From Schistocerca nitens (taxonomy: Eukaryota; Arthropoda; Insecta; Orthoptera; Acrididae), in NCBI RefSeq assembly GCF_023898315.1, contig NC_064615.1, forward strand, positions 1,186,637,413 to 1,186,701,412: DNA of 64,000 nucleotides. The letters are read 5' to 3'. Of the stretch, positions 1-10,579 are shown one piece after another (position 1 is the stretch's first letter; the number at the start of each line of letters is the position of its first letter). The position numbers and the translations under genes are program-made. Below the pieces are notes generated by a model. That model ran no database searches. It saw nothing but the letters and a program-made list of their open reading frames with translations, and had not been told where the DNA came from.

Positions 1-155
1 TCATGGGCTGAGGCTGGGGTAGAGGAGTAGTATGATGCAGGAGTGGGAAAGACAGATGGCCCAATAGCTGCACAAGATGAAAGGACGTCTGAGAGGATAG
101 AGCATGTAAGAGGTATGGAAACAGGGAGGAGGGAGAGGGAACGGAAGTTGGTAGT

Positions 156-156
<1 letters not shown>

Positions 157-231
<75 letters not shown>
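157..231. repeat. (AG)n microsatellite followed by a G run
   Basis: About 33 AG dinucleotide units run without interruption and end in a run of G. Open frames here encode only Arg-Glu or Ser-Leu repeats and are not genes. Confidence 0.97.
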
Positions 232-1490
232 TGATAGGAGGGAGAGATAATGCCCAAATGGGGAGTGGAGAAAGAGTGATATGGGAAGACAGTACATGAT
301 CTGGATGGGGAAACTGCCTTCTCCCACCACTCTTTCTACATTTCTCATGTGGGCATTATATATATCCCTCCCCGCAACTACCTTCCTCCCTCCATCTCAA
401 TCTTCCATCTTTTCATATCTCTTAAATGCTCTACCCCCTCAGGAGTCTTTTCATCCCGTGCAGCCACGGAGTTGTCTGTCTCTCCCACTCCTACCTTGCA
501 CCACACTGCTACCCCCTTCCTGCCTCGAGTGTCCTGTTTAAATTAACTGATAATCAGAAATCAATGTTGCTGTGTCTGCAATAGTGAACATTTGGGTGCC
601 TGTACAGTTTGTGATTGAATATGTGGACTGCTGCCCCACGAATAAATACATTTGTGGATTTTGGGAATTACCTTTTATGTAATAAAGTCAGTGACATACT
701 TGCCTGTGTTTCTCTACACACTCTGGCGCGAGTCATATCCCTCTCCCAAACCGTAACCTTTCGGTTGTTCTGACATATTACAACCCGTGAGCTCAAGGAC
801 TGTAACAGTACTTTGTACTAGGGAAAGCACCGGAGCATAAAAGGCATCGAATGCTGTTTTCTGGTAAGTGTGGCTGCGTGCCACACATCGGTCTGCTATA
901 GGTGCCTCTCCTTCACTTTAGATCCCGATACAACTATTTAGTAACATTATGAGCTATTTTTCTCTACTGTTTCCATCCATATTTCACTTTATTTTCCTAA
1001 GAGGCTTGAAACATACTCCTGTGGCTTGGGTTCTACGGACAATAATCTCTTTCTAAGAAAATGTCTTCTTATAGATAAGACAAAATCATAAGCTTACCAT
1101 ACTAAGTATCCTGTACCTACTTTTATAATTGGTTTCAACATATTCAGTATATTATTCTATTGGATTTAAAGTGAAAGTGAGTTCAGGAAGTAATTCTCTA
1201 CCTTTGACAGATTCATCCTGCCTGAACGAACACTGTAGTATTGTCTCCAATGAAGATATCTCATAATATATTCTTCAATCTTAAGAGGACCTCCAATATT
1301 ACTTCTATCCATGGAGAACTCCACAAACAAGGCTTTCAGGAATGTCTGTCCATCTTCATCTGATCCTTTCCCTAGCTGATACTTTTATAGGTATCAGACT
1401 TGTCATACTGTATCAGAGAGCACAGCCCATCACTGTGACACATTCAGTCCCGGTCACTATTCTAAAATCACTTGTCGGCTGTACAGGCTC
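232..1490. other. Unassigned non-coding stretch
   Basis: No long ORF with recognisable protein content. The part at about 430-540 is pyrimidine-rich and shares the wording TCATCCCGTGCAGC with the PLE-like terminus at 36.1 kb, so it may be a PLE terminal scrap. The remainder is AT-rich with nothing I can assign. Confidence 0.5.
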
Positions 1491-1594
1491 CAGTGGAAAG
1501 TCCACATAGGCAAATCCACAGTATAACGAAAGGATACCTCGCTACTCACCGTAAAGATGACACATCGAGTTGCAGAGAGGTACGACGAAAGATT

Positions 1595-1645
1595 GTTACG
1601 TATAAGCTTTAGCCGAAGCATTTTTCAGAAAATACACATACCTTC
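1595..1645 (-). ncRNA. Degenerate hammerhead-like motif of PLE terminus
   Basis: Read on the minus strand this has CTGAAAA in place of the CTGANGA core, a short hairpin, then TAAA in place of GAAA followed by GCTT. The order of parts matches the intact motifs at 59.2 kb, but core bases are substituted, so it should be inactive. Confidence 0.4.
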
Positions 1646-1984
1646 ATACGAGCGAGCACACCTCTCCACACACGACTGCTGTCCCCGGCCACTCCAACCG
1701 GAATGCAAATGACACGAATTGAACGGGAGCAACAATCCCGAGTTGGCCAGGAAGGGGGAGGCATGGCAGGGTAGGGGTGGGGGAAGAGAAGCGTGCAGTG
1801 ACTAGCGGTGGCAGGACAGGGCTACCGGGCACAGCATCAGGTGGCTGTGAGGGATGGAGAGGGGGGGAAAGACCAGTGGGTGTGCTGGCAGAGAGCAGCA
1901 CACAGTCAGGGTGAATCGTGAGGAGGTGACAGCACACAGGGGGGCACAAACAGGTAGCTGGACGGTGCAGGGGGGTAGGTTACC

Positions 1985-2544
1985 CTAGCGTGAGGGTCGG
2001 AGAATGTGTTGTAAGGGCAATTCCCATCTGCACAGTCCAGAAAAGCTGGTGTTGCAATGGAGGACACAGACATCCCAGGTTGTGAAGCAGCTATTGAAAT
2101 CTTGTGGACAGCTGCATACAGCAGTCATACCGACATAAACAGCTGAGCAATGATTGCAGCAGAGCTGTTGCATAACACAGCTGCTTTCATAGAGAGCCCA
2201 TAGACTAATGGAGCAGGATAAACCTATGACAGTTCTGGGTGGGTGGATTGGGGAGATCTTGCAACTGGGCCTTCCAAAGGGGTATCATCCTTGTGACAAC
2301 TGGTTTGGACTGGACTGGCACAGGCACGGATTAGGATGCCGTGAAGGTCGAGTGGGCGATAGCACGACACTTCGGGAGGAGTGGGAAGGATCTCGTGTAG
2401 GATGTCTCTAACTTTGGGGCACGATAATAGATAATCGAAGCTGTGACAAAGGATACAGTTCAGTTCTTCCAGTCTGAACTGGTACTGGGTGACCAATGGG
2501 GCATTCCTAATAAAATAATAAATGAATATAATAGAGGGAAACAT
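1985..2544 (-). pseudogene. PLE C-terminal region with GIY-YIG remnant
   Basis: Two out-of-frame pieces cover the linker between reverse transcriptase and nuclease and part of the GIY-YIG endonuclease that, in PLEs, nicks target DNA. The YVGMT block is visible. The Cys-rich knuckle upstream of the nuclease is not clearly preserved and the segment after YVGMT is scrambled. Stops and frameshifts show it is non-functional. Confidence 0.72.
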
Positions 2545-2900
2545 TCCACGTGGGAAAAATACAGTTTCAAGACACCATACAGATTATTCTTCTGAATACA
2601 TCTGTTTATAAATTACAAACTAAATATTTGTTTGTATTGATAAATTTTACATGTTGATGCATTTTACATTTGGTAGTATACAATCACAATATTACAAATA
2701 TTGCTGTTATCAACATTATATTAGTTGTAGGTCACTTAAAACTATGAGCTAGACATACTTACGAAGCACTTTTCATATAGATATAGTACTCATATAGGGA
2801 ATAAAAAGGGTTTTCAATAAGAATTCTTTTTAGCTGGTCTTTTAATTTGTTAGTCGGAAGGGCTGTGAGGCTTTTTGGTAGGGCATTGGCTAGCTTCAGC

Positions 2901-5520
2901 CTAGAATGAAGTGAATTTTTTTTCACATAAAGCTGTTCTGTGGCTATTTACTTGGTATCTTAACTTGTGCCTTGTATCGTACTGGTGCAGGTCACAGTTA
3001 AAATTTGGATTTATTGTTTTCATGAGCAATATAACTTTCAATATGTATACACCTACAATGGTAAGCACACCTAATTTTGGGAACAGATTCCGACATGATT
3101 CTCTAGGTTTGGCACCACAAATAATTCTGATGACTCTTTTCTGTAGTATTAATAATGTGCTTAGGTTCACTTGAGTTGTTGCACCCCATATTTCTACGGC
3201 ATAGTTTAAATTCAATGATAATAGGGCATGATAAGCAGTTTTTAATACACCCATATCCTTACAATATTTGCTAATCACTTTTATAGCAAATACATTCTTC
3301 GACAGCTTACAGGCTAAGGAATCGATATGCGTGTCCCATTTGAGGCTGTCCTGGATTGTAATTCCCAATAATTTTGTCCATTTTTTCATTTCCTATGGAC
3401 AACTTCATGCCAAATTCTGTTTGTTTCCTTGTGTTAAATTCCATCATTGCAGTCTTTGAAGTACTTAGATTTAGATGGCTTTCATTAAAATACTTGACTA
3501 TTTCATTAGTTACAGTGTTGCACAGTTTAGGAGAATAATACTGTATATCATTAACATAAATCAAGAAAAGAAGACAGAACCTTGAGGCACTCCATATTTG
3601 ATATCAGTAATTTTAGATTTGAAAGCCCCACTGTTTGTTTTGAGCAAGACAAATTGTTTTCTATTGCTCATATACAATTTTATTAGCTCATAGCCAGTTC
3701 CTGTAATACCCAGGTTCCACAGCTTGTCAAGTAATATGGTGATGTTGACACAATCAAAAGCTTTTTCTAGATCAAGGAACACTCCAGTTACATACTCCTT
3801 GTTCTCTACGGCAGTTATTATTTTGTCTATTAATTGTGCTGCGACTACTGAAGTTGACTTGTTTTTCATAAAGCCATTCTGATTTTCAAATATTAAATTG
3901 TGTTGACTCAGGAATGTCATTAGTCTGGTATAAATAACTTTCTCAATTACCTTAGAAAATGCAGTAAGATTGAGATAGGGCAGTAGTTTTCAATTTTACA
4001 TTTATCACATTTCTTGTAAATCAGGGTTACTTGTGCTATCTTTAGACTATATGAGAAACAACCTGATGCAATTACATCATTTACTGCTGTGGCCATGGCA
4101 TCAGATATGTTGTCTATGCATCTTTTCGGTGTACTGATAGACAATCCATCATAGCCTGCTGATTTTGTATTTTTTAATAACCTTACTATGTTTCTGATTT
4201 CCTTGCTATTGGTTGGGTCCAAGTATATGCTTTGTTTGATTGGAATGCCCTTATATCTATACTGAAGATTCTTAAAATGGTTATTGACAGATTTTCAAAC
4301 AGAAGAAAAGTACTCATTAAAAACATCTGCAGTCTGACATTGACATTTCATGATATGCTCTTTATGGTTTATAGTAAAATCACTAGTTGATCTGTCCTTA
4401 CAATCCCTAAAGCTATTTATTACTTTCCAAACAGCTAAACGAGTGTTAGTAGAGTTTCTTAACATTGTGACTGCATATTTACTTTTAGTTTCTAGCAGCA
4501 GATCTTTATAATAATCATGGTAGTTCTTAAAGTCTACCTTTAGTCTATTATTATTGTTATTATTTACCATTGCATATTGGAAAAGACAGTTTCTCCCTTG
4601 CTGTTTTTACTTCATGATTTATCCAGTTTTTTTTTTTCAGTCATTTACTGTAAAGGTCGTTTCTGAGCATGAAACAATGAAGCAATAATAAAAATCTGAT
4701 TCAAATTCACTGAAAGTAATGCTGTTTTTTTCACTCCATTGTAAGCTTTTCAGCAAACTGTTGAGATCTTTAACATTCTCATCAGTGGTGATTCTTTTTG
4801 TCACATATTGTTTCTCTTTTCTATTGACATGAAGCTTTTCAGCTGTATTGCGTGGTGATCAGAAATGGCAAGCTTCAGAACTGATACACTGCATGTAAAG
4901 TGGGACATGTTAGTTATAATGTTGTCAATGCACAATTTTGTACTATTGACCTCTCTAGTGGGCTCGTTTATCAGAAATTTTACATTAAATTGAGCTAGTA
5001 TTAGAATTAGTGTTTTAGATATAGAGCCATTGGACAGTAAGTCAATGTTTATATCTCCAGATCTCCAGTTAGTATTATGTTAAACCAGCCATTTTTATTG
5101 CAGTATTTACTGTCAATGTCAATACGCAGGTCATTAAGAACGTCAAAGAAAATATCTAGGCTACCAGATGGAGGTCTGTATAGACCTATAATAATTAAGT
5201 TCTCTTTCCCCCACTTATTATTAATTGCTGCTAGTTCTGTTACACTCTCAGTGCTGAAAGCACTTACATCTATTACACTATAATTACTACCACTGGTTGC
5301 AATGCTAGCTACCCCACCACCATGTTTCTCTTTTCTACTGAAGGCAGAGCAAAAGATCATGGAGAGTGACTTACATACACTAATTAGCTCATCTGTGTAC
5401 CAGTGTTCACTTATAACTAAAACATCAGGGTTATTAATTGCTGCAATGGATCCAACTCATTGTGCTTATTCCTAAGACTTCGAAAGTTTTGCTGAATTAA
5501 TTTGAATGTGAGTTTGGATT
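2901..5520 (-). pseudogene. Non-LTR ORF2: APE endonuclease and reverse transcriptase
   Basis: The endonuclease region starts near 5,500 (QQNFRSLRNKHNELD) and continues at 5,360-5,049 (GGGVASI, LYRPPSGSL, ILTGDLEI). The GDFN block reads GDLE, so a catalytic position appears lost. RT pieces follow at 4,222-3,947 (NTKSAGYDGLS; IYKKCDKCKIENYCPIS), 3,920-3,561 (FLDLEKAFDCVN = motif A; YGVPQGSV = motif B), 3,564-3,307 (MIYVNDIQYY = YxDD region, as YVND) and 3,389-2,901 (thumb and C-terminal end). The pieces lie in different frames. This is a fossil. Confidence 0.85.
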
Positions 5521-6060
5521 GTCAAACACCTGATGGACGTGTCACCCTACCGGTCTGATTGTTTTTAAGACTACAATGGTTCCGCTGTATGATGTTAGGG
5601 CTGAGTTTCTCCTGCTGGGCCGTACAGGGAGATTTAGAGCTACCAGGCTGTCCAGCAGGGTTTACAAGTTTCCCTGGCTTGTCAGCAGTAGCCATTTGTG
5701 TGGCAGGTCCTGTCTGAGTGGGTTGTGCCATTCCATAGCAATGCACTTATTTACACTGCTTTGTGTAATGTTTCATCTGATTTTACCAATAATTAATTTA
5801 CTTACAATGTTTTTACCTCTCTTATTCATTTTCATACCATGAGTTGTGTGCAGTCTCTATCTAGGTTACTGACGTTTACCAAAGACATATTGCGATATTT
5901 ATTACATATTGTTTTAAGCCTATCCTTTGTTTTATGGACTTCCAAGTTCACAACAGATTGGTCCATTAGATCATGTCTCTGTGGATTCTTACGACAATTA
6001 CTTTAGTAAATAAGTTATATACAACTGCAACCAGTCACTTTTTTCAATAATAATGCTTTA

Positions 6061-6112
6061 TTACATGAACCGGTTTTCGAACCCTTTCAGGTTCATCTTC
6101 AGATGATTTCGG
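6061..6112 (-). ncRNA. Hammerhead-like motif, left arm of foldback
   Basis: On the minus strand the core CTGAAGA (6,102-6,096) matches CTGANGA. A 5-bp stem II (GAACC/GGTTC) follows, then GAAA, then the self-complementary AACCGGTT that would form stem III with essentially no loop, then C at the expected cleavage position. Stem I has three closing pairs (CAT/ATG). A loopless palindromic stem III suggests activity as a dimer, a behaviour known for small hammerheads. Confidence 0.62.
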
Positions 6113-6289
6113 AAGGATCCGGGAAGTTACATCATTACTGGTAGTAGCATAATGCTGGGTGCTGGTTTGCGACAGTATAGGCGGCTTTTTTCGTATCTGT
6201 CTGCCTCCATTTTGATGTCCAGAACACTTTCACACGAACTATATTAGTTTACACTTTGACAGTGACACTTTACCAGGCTGGATCCTCCC

Positions 6290-6341
6290 GAAATCATCTG
6301 AAGATGAACCTGAAAGGGTTCGAAAACCGGTTCATGTAATA
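6290..6341 (+). ncRNA. Hammerhead-like motif, right arm of foldback
   Basis: Plus-strand mirror of the left-arm motif: core CTGAAGA at 6,298-6,304, stem II GAACC/GGTTC, GAAA at 6,322-6,325, then palindromic stem III and C at 6,333, followed by ATG that pairs with CAT just before the core. All invariant core positions that I can place are present. Confidence 0.62.
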
Positions 6342-7533
6342 AAGCATTATTATTGAAAAAAGTGACTGGTTGCAGTTGTGTATAACTTATTTACATTTAA
6401 TATACAGTCACGGTTCTAAAATATCCGTAATGGATAAGCATAATTACTTTAGTGCCAGTCAACTTACCAAGTGTTACTTTCATGTGCCTGATAGCGTCAT
6501 TTGCTTGATTTTTAGCCACATCATTTGTACCACCAATGATAACGACATAATCATTTGCTGAGAAAGATTCACTATCTTGCACACACAGATTCACCACAGC
6601 AGAAAGAGGTGCACCAGGTTGAATGTGAGCCACAGCTGTAAAGCCGTCTTGGATACTTGTGATGTTTTGAGGTATTTCGCAAACATGACTGTCTCCATAT
6701 ATAAGAATCTGGCCCTTCTTGTACTTCTGGTTCTCCTCGCTTCTTCTAATGCCATTTTGGAATAGTTTGTTGCATACATTTTCATGGATTACACAGTCAT
6801 TTCTTTCACGGATTTCACTGACATTACAATGAACATTTTGTTTTTGTTCACTCACTAGGTTAGCATTAATACATGAGTTTGGCTTGGTGTTTTTTGAAAT
6901 TATCACTCGAAATTTTTTAACAGTTTGAATGGTTATTTTTAGTTGGCACGGATTTCAATGCTGCGACTTCCGCTATTGGTATTTCGTCAAGAATCTGATA
7001 CCTGTTTTGAGTTATAATAGTCGGAAAGCATTCCTCGGTTTTTGATTTAGGCGTACTATCATTCAACAGGTGCTGCCAATCAATTTCGTTCACCTTTTTA
7101 TTTAGTAATGTAACCTCAGCTTTTAAACACTGAATTTCACTTATTAAATCTTCAACTAATGCTGAGAATTTGCACTTACAGTCACAACTTTTTGTGTTTG
7201 TAATTTTACCTAAATTATAAGGCAGCACTGAACACAGTTACAGCTTGTCATAAATCCGTTGTTTTCTTTCACTGTTGTGTCAATTTCAGCACATCGAAAA
7301 TGAACCAAATTGTTGCATTTGCTGCACGTGATTCCAATTTTCAACATTTTTTGCACTTTCTACACTTTTTATCGACTAAAGAAGAATAGAATTAATATAG
7401 GTAATTGTAATTCAGGAAGTCATTGTTTTAGTGAAATTGAAAATGGTTTGTTGTATGAATATGTTCAGTCTGGAAAATGGGGTGGCATATGTACTCCATT
7501 CATTAGAGTAAAAGTTGGTACCTGGGCAGGCAA

Positions 7534-9310
7534 GTGCCAGGAATATCTGCCATACTAAGCAAAAAGCTGAAGTGTGAGAAAGACTACATTGAAATCCTAG
7601 TCACTGGGGTAAAAATAAGAGGTGCTACAGGAAAACATAGTACAACTGTGAAAAGTCAAATGTTGTCATCTTTTACAACTGAGGGAGTCACATTTATGCA
7701 TGGATGCCAAATTATACCAGGACTCAGTGAGGACTGTATTCTTGGGATATTGTGAATTAGGAGTGTAGATGCAAGATTTGACTGGGGAGGACAAAAACTT
7801 ATCATAACAACACCAAATGGGGTGTATCTCCACCAAGTTTGTCAGATCAAATACAGTTTTGTGTAATGATAAATTTAATACTATAAATCTTGTAAAGGAG
7901 AAAAGATATGTTGACAAAGACATAACAGAACTAGACTGAAGAGAAGCAGATTTCAAAACACTTGTAAACACTATGATTTCAGAAGCTAGTGGTCTAAATG
8001 ACGTGCAAAAACAGGAACTAGAGTCTTTGTTATGGGAATACAGTGATGTCTTTAGCAACATAGTAAGGCATTATCAATGTACTTTGCTAGTGACACACCA
8101 TGATCCATTTTTCATAAAACTGTACAGTGTGCCCATTGCAAAACATACAGCGGCTGAAAAGAATTATACAAGATAGAAATGTGTGTCATTATTTAAAGGG
8201 TTATCAGCACTTATAATAACCCACTCGTAGTTGTGTCAAAGAGAGATGGTGGAGTGAGAATACTTCTTGATTCCAGGATATAAAATTAATGTCAAGTCTA
8301 GACTTAACCTCAGGCTTTCACCAAGAACCTCTGGCACCCAACTCCATGAAATACACCACTTTTCTATACAATGGTCATTGCTATCAGTATTGTGTAGTCC
8401 CTTTCGGCTTGAACTCATTGGTAGTGGAATTCGTTAGAGCTTTAGACCATGTGGATGGGCAGGAATTTGTACCCAAATTAGTGATTTACGTAGATAACAT
8501 TTTAGTGACTGGACAAGATTGGAATGAGCATGTTGGGCTTTTAAGACAGGTGTGTGAGAAACTTAGAAGAGGGGGAATGACACTAAAACTAGAACAGTGC
8601 AAATTTGCAGTACCTGAGTTAAAAGTTTTGGGACATATCATAACAGAAAAAGGAATTTTGGCAGATCCAGGCAAAATAAAAGCTATTTCAGAGTTTCCTA
8701 TACCCCGTAACAGAAAACAACTGAAATTTTTTTATGGGCTATGTGAAGTCTACACAAAATTTTTAAGTAAACAAAGCTTAAATGCACCCTGTCTAAGTAA
8801 CTTATTAAAGTAGGATACTGTTTGGATACGGAGTAAAGATTGTCAAGAGGCTTTCGATAAAATAAAAAAAAAGAACTGAATAAGCAGAACCTGTTACACA
8901 GACCAGATTTCAGTTTACCTTTCTGTTTACATACTGACAATAGTGATTATGGGTTAGGTGCTGAATTACTTTTTTTAAAAAAAGTCAATAGTCAATGAGG
9001 AGACAGTTCATTCTACAATGGCATTTGCAAGCAGAATGTTATTGAAGCATGAAAAGATCTATACAGTCACAGAAAAAGAATTATTAGCCATACAGTGGTC
9101 ATTTTCAAAATTCAGGACCTATTTATTTGGACATAAGGTAATAGTGTACTCTGATCATAAGGCCTGAAGCTATTTACAGGAATGCAAGCTCTATCATGAT
9201 AGGCTAACAAGGTGGGCATTGTATTTACAACAATTCAACTTTGAAATTAAGTATATTAAAGGCTCTGACAACATAGATATAGATGCTCTATCAAGGCACC
9301 AGTAGGAGGA
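7534..9310 (+). pseudogene. Gypsy pol: protease, RT and RNase H (broken)
   Basis: Protease remnant at 7,534-7,755 ends in EDCILGIL, the site of the usual ILGxD flap. The DTG/DSG active site cannot be read. The spacer before RT (7,973-8,070) has QKQELESLLWEYSDVFSNI. RT runs 8,289-8,813: LDLTSGFHQ (motif A), VPFGLNS, LVIYVDNILV (motif C), VLGHIITEKGI. Motif C reads YVDN, so the second catalytic Asp is lost. RNase H at about 8,930-9,305 shows TEKELLAIQWSFSKF, VIVYSDHKA and [12 protein letters not shown]. Stops separate these parts. Confidence 0.86.
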
Positions 9311-9539
9311 GAAACAGAAATTTTTGATCAGAATGAAGAAAACAAGTTTAAAATGAATGTATTACATGGGGTTACAGATGAAAAAGTTGTTACATCATGG
9401 TATGACAAAATCAGGAGGAGCCAGAACTGTGATACAAATTGGAAAGTAATAAAGAGCTATTTAGGAAAAATGAACTATGAAAAATTAGACAAGTACTATT
9501 TAGAACTGATGAAGACTTGAACAATTGTAAACTATGCTG

Positions 9540-10570
9540 GCCTGAAGATGAAGCTGAGGGGTTAATTAGGTATACACGTGAGAGCTATGGTCATTGTGGC
9601 ATTCAGAAATAAATGCAGAAATTACAAGAAAATATATAATTCTACAATATGGCCAAGATAGTTATAAAAGAATTGTCAACTTGTGATAAGTGTCAACGTG
9701 TCAAAGTAAGTAACAGAAAATGTCAATGTGAAATGCAAAACATTACTCTTGCACAAGCTCTAGACTTGGTTGGTGTTCATTTCTATGGGTCTCTTCCAAG
9801 GAGTAGGAGTGGTCACTGTTACACTTTTGTCACGGTGGATGTATTTTCGAAACTAATCAAGTTGTATCCTGTCAGAAAAGCCACAGATAGTTACAAAAGT
9901 TGAAAAAGACCATTTCTTAAATGTTGTGAAACCAAAAGCAATCTTGTCGGATAACAGTTCGCAGTTTTTGACAAAAGTATGGAAAGTCTTTGTTGATAAA
10001 TTGGGAATCAAACATGTTAAAATATCAGTATATAATCCACCATCAAAGCTAGCTGAGAGGTATATGTGTGAGATTGGTCATTTATGTCATACATATTGCA
10101 GTCATATACATCCTACATGGTACAACCATGTACGAGACTTTGAAGATGTCATGGACAGCTTGCAAATCCTTCCACAGGATTTTCACCTTACGAATTTATG
10201 TTTCACCTAAAACCAGAAAACATTATCACTGAACTTGTAGAATTTCCACTGCGCACAATGATGACTATGCATGAACGTGAAGCCATAGTCAAAGAAACCG
10301 TGATAAAATGGGGAAATTAGAAAAAGATGACATGATAGCAAGATCAAAGCAACCAAGTTTAAAGTCGCAGATTATGTTTCAGTAAAATCACATGAGAAAT
10401 CAAAAATCTTAACTTCTGAAGTAAAGAAATTCTTTGACATCTACACAGGTCCATTCGAGATTGTGGAGAATCCACACCTTAATGCTTACCAGTTGGTGTA
10501 TCTTAAATCAATGAAAGTTCTTGGGCTAAGGAATATTGTTTTGTTGAAATTGTATAAACAAAAGGGGTAA
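9540..10570 (+). pseudogene. Gypsy integrase (broken)
   Basis: The HHCC zinc domain begins near 9,570 (ESYGHCGIQK) and ends with CDKCQRVK at about 9,690. The catalytic core has LDLVGVHFYGSLP (first Asp region replaced at one position), FVTVDVFSKLIKLYP, and AILSDNSSQFLTKVW (second Asp). A terminal IN domain is readable at 10,360-10,570 (YTGPFEIVENPHLNAYQL). Stops at 9,901 and near 10,210 interrupt the frame. Confidence 0.84.
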
Positions 10571-10579
10571 GACTATTCT

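Larger units (their letters stand above)
1500..2560 (-). mobile_element. Decayed Penelope-like element, 3' part
   Basis: The minus strand carries the C-terminal part of a PLE. The 2,544-2,224 segment contains the words SCPKVRDILHEILPTPP, closely matching the same region of the intact PLE at 60-63 kb. The 2,173-1,985 segment has the GIY-YIG-like block CSAVYVGMT and the terminal RWELPLQHIL. A proline-rich, pyrimidine-rich tail (coding-strand sense) and a degenerate hammerhead-like motif follow toward 1,600. At 2,527-2,555 lies the family-A terminal word GAGGGAAACATTCCACGTG. The reverse-transcriptase half is missing and frames are shifted. Confidence 0.8.
5996..6453. mobile_element. Foldback element with hammerhead-like arms and 12-bp TSD
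   Basis: Two arms of about 115 bp (6,008-6,120 and 6,281-6,396) are near-perfect reverse complements around a 160-bp spacer. AATTACTTTAGT is present at 5,996-6,007 and 6,442-6,453, and deleting one copy plus the insert rejoins the SGNH ORF1, so this is a target-site duplication. Each arm contains a hammerhead-like core. There is no protein-coding capacity. About 45 bp beyond the right arm (to 6,441) has no counterpart on the left, as if one end is truncated. The duplication length and the hammerheads suggest mobilisation by PLE machinery; this is inference. Confidence 0.85.
5740..7390 (-). pseudogene. Non-LTR ORF1: PHD finger, coiled coil, SGNH esterase
   Basis: The PHD-like finger lies at about 7,375-7,230 with Cys pairs KKCRKCK and TCSKC, then HFRC and CNCVQC. 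A heptad-rich segment follows (7,200-7,060; LISEIQCLKAEVTLLNKKV). The SGNH domain has block I IYGDSHV (about 6,695), block II HIQPGAP, and block III VVIIGGTND (about 6,540). Downstream of the foldback, the words RHDLMDQS and MNKRGKNIVSKL restore the C-terminal end. In CR1-group elements ORF1 binds RNA, and the esterase has an unsettled role. Catalytic Ser and the GGTND block are kept, but the frame is broken by the 6,008-6,441 insertion and by other shifts. Confidence 0.8.
2575..7395 (-). mobile_element. CR1/Jockey-group non-LTR retrotransposon, decayed
   Basis: A near-complete element on the minus strand. From 5' (7.39 kb) to 3' (2.6 kb) it has an ORF1 with PHD finger, coiled coil and SGNH esterase, then an ORF2 with APE-type endonuclease and reverse transcriptase, then an AT-rich 3' part. 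ORF1 is interrupted by the foldback element at 6,008-6,441. The ORF1 architecture with an esterase is known in CR1-group elements and separates this from I or RTE elements. Many stops and frameshifts are present. I did not find convincing target-site duplications for the element itself. Confidence 0.85.
7340..10575 (+). mobile_element. Gypsy-type LTR retrotransposon pol remnant
   Basis: Protease, reverse transcriptase, RNase H and integrase occur in the order protease-RT-RH-integrase, diagnostic of Ty3/Gypsy. No gag region is seen and I could not identify a pair of LTRs. A purine-rich tract CAAGGGGGAGA at about 10,994-11,004 could be the polypurine tract before a lost or unrecognised 3' LTR. 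The copy has many in-frame stops and abuts the 5' end of the CR1-group element near 7.4 kb. Confidence 0.88.
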
